Source of the DNA: JANMES01 sp038229715
Lineage (GTDB): Bacteria; Planctomycetota; Phycisphaerae; Tepidisphaerales; Tepidisphaeraceae
Assembly (NCBI GenBank): GCA_038229715.1
Contig: JBBROD010000045.1
Coordinates: 1 to 37,520, forward strand
DNA length: 37,520 bases
Direction of reading: 5' to 3'
The notes under the pieces are model-generated. The model had not been told where the DNA came from and ran no database searches. It saw only the letters and a list, made by a program, of their open reading frames with translations. The first letter of the stretch is position 1. Every line of letters begins with the position of its first letter. Made by a program: the position numbers and the translations under genes. Shown here one piece after another: positions 34,271 to 37,520 of this stretch.

Positions 34271-34486
34271 TCAGTGCGTTGCGGCAGCGAGGCGTTTGAC
34301 TTTCGTCGCCTTCATTCCTTTGTCGCTGTCTTCGTATTCGTACTCTACGGTTTCGTTTTCCTGCAGCGTTCGGAAGCCTTCGCCTTCGATCACTGAATGG
34401 TGAACGAACACGTCCTTTCCGTTATCTGCGGCGATGAAGCCGAACCCCTTTTGGTCATTGAACCACTTGACCTTACCTGTGGCCAT
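34271..34486 (-). CDS. Cold-shock domain protein
   Basis: From ATG 34486 the protein has 71 residues, normal for CspA-like proteins. The single OB fold has RNP1 KGFGFIAA and RNP2 DVFVHHSVI that bind single-stranded nucleic acid; the start VKWFNDQKG is typical. It acts as an RNA chaperone. AAGGAG sits 8 nt upstream. A long leader may exist, since no other gene lies within 589 bp, and this would fit cold-shock control, though no riboswitch was recognised. Confidence 0.96.
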   Translation of the reverse strand: MATGKVKWFNDQKGFGFIAADNGKDVFVHHSVIEGEGFRTLQENETVEYEYEDSDKGMKATKVKRLAAATH

Positions 34487-35075
34487 AAAAGCCACTCCTT
34501 TCAGACGTGAGCGGAGAAGTTGTGCAAACCTTCTCTGCTTGAAATGCGGCACTCTATGTTCCACCAAGCCCTCGCTGGGCGGAACTCGTCCCTCGTGCCT
34601 AAGGAACGGTGATTTGAAGCGTTTACAATACCACTTGAGCCCGCCAAGTCGAAAGAAAATTCTGCCAAATGTCATTTTGTAGATGTGTCAGATGTCGGGA
34701 GTTATCCACAACCACCCGCCGGTTGCTTGACTTTGTCAGCCGACAAGCGTGTTAACGAACAATTCATCTTTTTCGATGAGGTCCGAATCAAGTGATCACC
34801 AAGCTCCATCACGTTGTCGCTGTAAGCCTCGCTTATTTAACACTTTACGATCAAAATAACGGGTGGTCGGAGATTGCGGATCGACTTCGAGGGGCGATCT
34901 AACCCATTCCAGCGGAAATCCTCACAAATTCTCGTGACTTTGCGGAGCGGAGGCTGCCAGTTCTCCACCGGTTATCCACACGGCTCGCCGCCTTGATTTT
35001 GCAACCCGCAGTGCCCATTATGGCCCGCCCGACCGAGTACGCTGTTCAGGATCGGGGTTGCCGCAGCAGTTTTGT
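34487..35075. other. 589-bp intergenic gap with two perfect DnaA boxes
   Basis: No gene was recognised. It holds the divergent starts of the cold-shock gene and lptB. Two TTATCCACA boxes lie at 34702-34710 and 34972-34980, same strand. An A/T-rich patch (CTTATTTAACACTTTACG and ATCAAAATAAC) lies between them. Several GATC sites are present. Confidence 0.6.
34702..34980 (+). promoter_or_regulatory. Pair of consensus DnaA boxes
   Basis: TTATCCACA occurs exactly at 34702-34710 and 34972-34980. It is the strongest DnaA-binding sequence in most bacteria. Two sites 270 bp apart around an A/T-rich patch could mark an origin-like or DnaA-titrating site. Two boxes alone are weak evidence for oriC, and no dnaA, dnaN or gyrB is near. 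Confidence 0.4.
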
Positions 35076-35813
35076 ATGAACCTTCTTGAAACCACCAAGC
35101 TCGTCAAGACCTACTCCGGCAGGCGCGTCGTGGATGAGGTCAGCTTCGTCCTGGGACAGCAAGAAATCGTCGGCTTGCTAGGTCGAAACGGAGCGGGCAA
35201 AACCACCACGTTTCGCATGATCCTGGGGATGATCGCGCCCGACAGCGGCGCGGTCGCTTTCGATGCCCGCGATGTCACCCGCATGCCGATGTACAAGCGG
35301 GCCCGGCTCGGCATGGGCTACCTGCCGCAAGAGCAGAGCATCTTCCGCACGCTCACGGTGTGGGAAAATTTGATGGCGATCCTGGAAACGCGAGGCATCA
35401 GCCGCAAGGACCGCAATCGTCGCGGGGAAGAACTGCTCGATCAGTTCGGCCTGCAAAAAGTCCGCAAGCAAAAGGCCGGCCTCTGCTCCGGCGGAGAGAA
35501 GCGGAAAGTCGAAATCGCCCGCGCGTTGATCACCGATCCCAAACTCATTTTGCTCGACGAGCCTTTCAGCGCCGTGGACCCACTGGCCGTCGAAGATTTG
35601 CAGCGCGAGGTGCTGCGCCTGAAGCACGAATTCCGCAAAAGCGTGCTGATAACCGATCACAACGTCGCCCAAACCCTGCGGGTGTGCGACCGAGCCTTGA
35701 TCATCGATGCAGGCAAGGTCTTCCGTGAAGGCACGCCGAAGCAGATCATCAACGACAAAGAGGTCAAAATGACCTACCTGGGCAACATTTTCCGCGGCGA
35801 TGAGTTCGGTTGA
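35076..35813 (+). CDS. lptB: LPS export ABC transporter ATP-binding protein
   Basis: From ATG 35076 the protein has 245 residues, typical of LptB. Walker A is GRNGAGKTT (36-44), the signature is CSGGEKRKVEIARAL, Walker B is LILLDEPF, and the switch His is in LITDHNV. YLPQEQSIFRTLTVWENLMA is an LptB hallmark. It powers extraction of LPS from the inner membrane with LptF/LptG. No lptA, lptC or rpoN is adjacent. Its presence supports a diderm LPS-type envelope. Confidence 0.93.
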   Translation: MNLLETTKLVKTYSGRRVVDEVSFVLGQQEIVGLLGRNGAGKTTTFRMILGMIAPDSGAVAFDARDVTRMPMYKRARLGMGYLPQEQSIFRTLTVWENLMAILETRGISRKDRNRRGEELLDQFGLQKVRKQKAGLCSGGEKRKVEIARALITDPKLILLDEPFSAVDPLAVEDLQREVLRLKHEFRKSVLITDHNVAQTLRVCDRALIIDAGKVFREGTPKQIINDKEVKMTYLGNIFRGDEFG

Positions 35814-35924
35814 TTCAACAAACAGGCCGGTTGGGGTGTCTAAATGTATTGATGGAATTGTATTAATGGAATGTACCGAGTCGCTTGTCGGTTGTGATAA
35901 GCGTCTCGACACCTTGGAGAATCT

Positions 35925-37202
35925 ATGCGCTTTCGACTGACTCGACCTGTGAAGATCGGTTTCCTCGCTTTGGCGATCGCCGGTGGGATGGAATTTCGGC
36001 AGCTGTGGGCCGAGACGCCCGCGACTAACCCGGCGACGCAGCCGGCGGAACCCAAATCGAAGCCCGCCAAAGCCAACGTAACGCCCGAGGCTCAGACCGA
36101 GCTCGACGCGATCACCAAGGCGTACGCGGATCTGATATCCCTTGATCTGGGCGGCTCGCTGAACTTCAACGCTGATATCGACGGTAAGCCGCAGAGTGAA
36201 TCGTCGGCATTCAAGAGCGCTTTTGAAGCACCCAACCGCTTCAAACATGAGATGAAGGACGACTTGGTCGTTGGTTCCACCGGCGATAAGCAATACCTTT
36301 TCGTCCCGTCGAAGAAGATGTACATCATGTCCGACGCGCCGAAGAGCAAGGCCGATTTCACCAAATCCCCCAGCCGGGCGTCGGCTGCGTTAGGCCAGCA
36401 GAATCCGGGGCTATTGTTCGCGCTATCCGAAAATGCCTCGACCGCCCTGCTGACCGATGCGACGGACGTTTCCAAGGTCGCCGACGAGAAGATCGGCGAT
36501 CAATCCTTTACCGCCGTCGCGATCAAGAAACCTCACAACGATCAGGTCGTACTGATCGACCCGGCCACTCACCTGGTCCGCCAGATCCGTGTCGATATCG
36601 CCAAATCCCTGACGGCCGAGGGTGCACCGAATGTGAAGAGCGCGACACTGACTTTTGACTACAGCACCGTTAAAGCAAATGCGGACGTAAAAGCCGACCG
36701 TTTCGCCTGGACCCCGCCGGAAGGCGCCCAGGACGCCGCCAGCATCAAAAACCCCGCAGACGCAATGGTCCAATCCATGGTCGGAAAGCCCGCAGCGGAT
36801 TTCACGCTCAAAGGCATGGACGACAAGGACGTCTCACTGAAGGACCTCAAGGGCAGCGTCGTCATCCTCGATTTCTGGGCCACTTGGTGCGGCCCGTGCA
36901 AGTTGGCGCTTCCACACCTGGACAAGTTGTATCAGGACAACAAAGAGGCGGGCCTGAAAGTCTTCGCGCTCGACCAATCAGAAGAAAAGCAAACCGTGGC
37001 CGCGTTCATCAAGAAGACCAAGCTGATGATTCCGGTCCTGCTCGACAGCGAAAGCGAGACGGGCAATGCCTACAAAGTCAACGGCATTCCGCAGACGGTG
37101 CTAATCGGCAAAGACGGGCTGGTGAAAAAAGTCATCGTCGGCTTTAACCCGAACTCAACCGAATTGGAGAAAGCCGTCGAAGAGGAATTGAAGGCGAAGT
37201 AA
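35925..37202 (+). CDS. Secreted DUF2092 + TlpA-like thioredoxin protein
   Basis: The protein has 425 residues. An N-terminal signal sequence (PVKIGFLALAIAGGMEFRQL) is followed by a Pro/Thr linker. A DUF2092-like (LolA/VioE-fold) domain covers about 55-270: LISLDLGGSLNFNADIDG, then FKHEMKDDLVVGSTGDKQYL. A C-terminal TlpA/ResA-like thioredoxin domain holds WCGPC with Cys322 and Cys325, and the cis-Pro IPQTVLIGKDG. It is probably a periplasmic thiol-disulfide reductase joined to a lipid- or lipoprotein-binding fold. TTGGAG precedes the ATG. Two palindromic repeats follow the stop. Confidence 0.9.
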   Translation: MRFRLTRPVKIGFLALAIAGGMEFRQLWAETPATNPATQPAEPKSKPAKANVTPEAQTELDAITKAYADLISLDLGGSLNFNADIDGKPQSESSAFKSAFEAPNRFKHEMKDDLVVGSTGDKQYLFVPSKKMYIMSDAPKSKADFTKSPSRASAALGQQNPGLLFALSENASTALLTDATDVSKVADEKIGDQSFTAVAIKKPHNDQVVLIDPATHLVRQIRVDIAKSLTAEGAPNVKSATLTFDYSTVKANADVKADRFAWTPPEGAQDAASIKNPADAMVQSMVGKPAADFTLKGMDDKDVSLKDLKGSVVILDFWATWCGPCKLALPHLDKLYQDNKEAGLKVFALDQSEEKQTVAAFIKKTKLMIPVLLDSESETGNAYKVNGIPQTVLIGKDGLVKKVIVGFNPNSTELEKAVEEELKAK

Positions 37203-37244
37203 GAAGTCTCGGCACTCAGCGCGCAAAACCAGATAGTGGATCAG

Positions 37245-37370
37245 TTTGAAAAACTCGCCCGTACCACGGGCCTCCGGCCCGTGCGGGTAGCGCGCGAACC
37301 TGAGAAAATGAACGTCCCTGGCTATTCCGAATCGCCGGCACGGGCCGGAGGCCCGTGGTACGGTTGAGTG
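37245..37370. repeat. Palindromic repeat family F, intact copy (126 bp)
   Basis: The 26-nt arms at 37260-37285 and 37339-37364 are perfect reverse complements (CCGTACCACGGGCCTCCGGC...). The flanks GTTTGAAAAACTCG and GGTTGAGT match the split copy at 10024-10299. It encodes nothing. Confidence 0.85.
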
Positions 37371-37430
37371 CTCCAAGCAATGCATTGCTATCGCGGTGCG
37401 TAATTTGATGTAGCCTGCAAACTCAGAATT

Positions 37431-37513
37431 CGTCAACCTGAGGTACGCCGAAGGATCTCGAATTGCGAGCGGATTTCGACGTTCGAGATCCTTCGGCGTA
37501 CCTCAGAATGACG
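37431..37513. repeat. Palindromic repeat family A, copy 5
   Basis: CGTCAACCTGAGGTACGCCG at the left pairs with CGGCGTACCTCAGAATGACG at the right, with the centre GAGCGGATTTCG. It lies 60 bp after the intact family F element at the window's right end. Confidence 0.85.
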
Positions 37514-37520
37514 ACAAAAA

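Overview
The window is high-GC bacterial DNA that looks like a chromosomal piece from the Planctomycetota, most likely class Phycisphaerae (Tepidisphaerales-like). This is inferred from gene style. There are two FeS-type secreted or soluble sulfatases, two prepilin-like proteins with an N-terminal methylation motif and a C-terminal H-x9-DG-type motif, XylR-like sensor/AraC regulators with the TRQSTD linker, two phytanoyl-CoA dioxygenase (PhyH) proteins, a PATR-repeat surface protein, and a small membrane protein ending in a C-P-x-C-G-Y-D-L-R-A-T-P zinc ribbon. No rRNA, tRNA, CRISPR array, prophage or intact insertion sequence was seen.

Layout. 1-4.2 kb: a PATR-repeat protein running off the left edge, a divergent regulator that fuses an IS630-type transposase DNA-binding domain to an AraC domain, and a secreted sulfatase. 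4.5-7.1 kb: a two-gene restriction-modification-like module (EcoRI-family adenine methyltransferase plus DUF262/HNH protein) with a broken ASCH gene beside it. 7.0-10 kb: an esterase-like gene remnant, a second sulfatase and a PhyH dioxygenase; the first two lie between two copies of a 52-bp direct repeat. 10-13.3 kb: a repeat-rich gap with nested palindromes and a murA remnant, then a prepilin-like gene divergent from a XylR-type regulator. 13.3-18.5 kb: murA, a secreted conserved protein of unknown role, and an AraC regulator followed by a second PhyH gene. 18.6-25.2 kb: a frameshifted zinc-ribbon gene, prmC, a secreted secretin-N-like protein, trmB, a large TPR-like protein and a DegT aminotransferase. 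25.3-31.3 kb: an orphan ORF, a soluble histidine kinase, an unknown coiled-coil protein, a polytopic membrane protein and a membrane-bound spermidine-synthase-like protein. 31.4-37.5 kb: a second prepilin-like gene, argG, a Uma2 nuclease, a cold-shock protein, a gap with two perfect DnaA boxes, an LptB-like ATPase and a DUF2092-thioredoxin protein.

Sequence structure. Intergenic gaps are loaded with palindromic repeats. One 82-93 bp family occurs five times. A second, about 126 bp, occurs twice: once intact and once split by a third element that itself carries a copy of the first family. A fourth palindrome supplies the stop codon of a membrane protein gene.

Most notable. The regulator at 1857-2675 joins the bipartite (paired-like) DNA-binding region of an IS630-Tc1-mariner transposase to an AraC effector domain. 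In architecture this parallels animal Pax proteins. The methyltransferase/DUF262-HNH pair is a candidate defence module.
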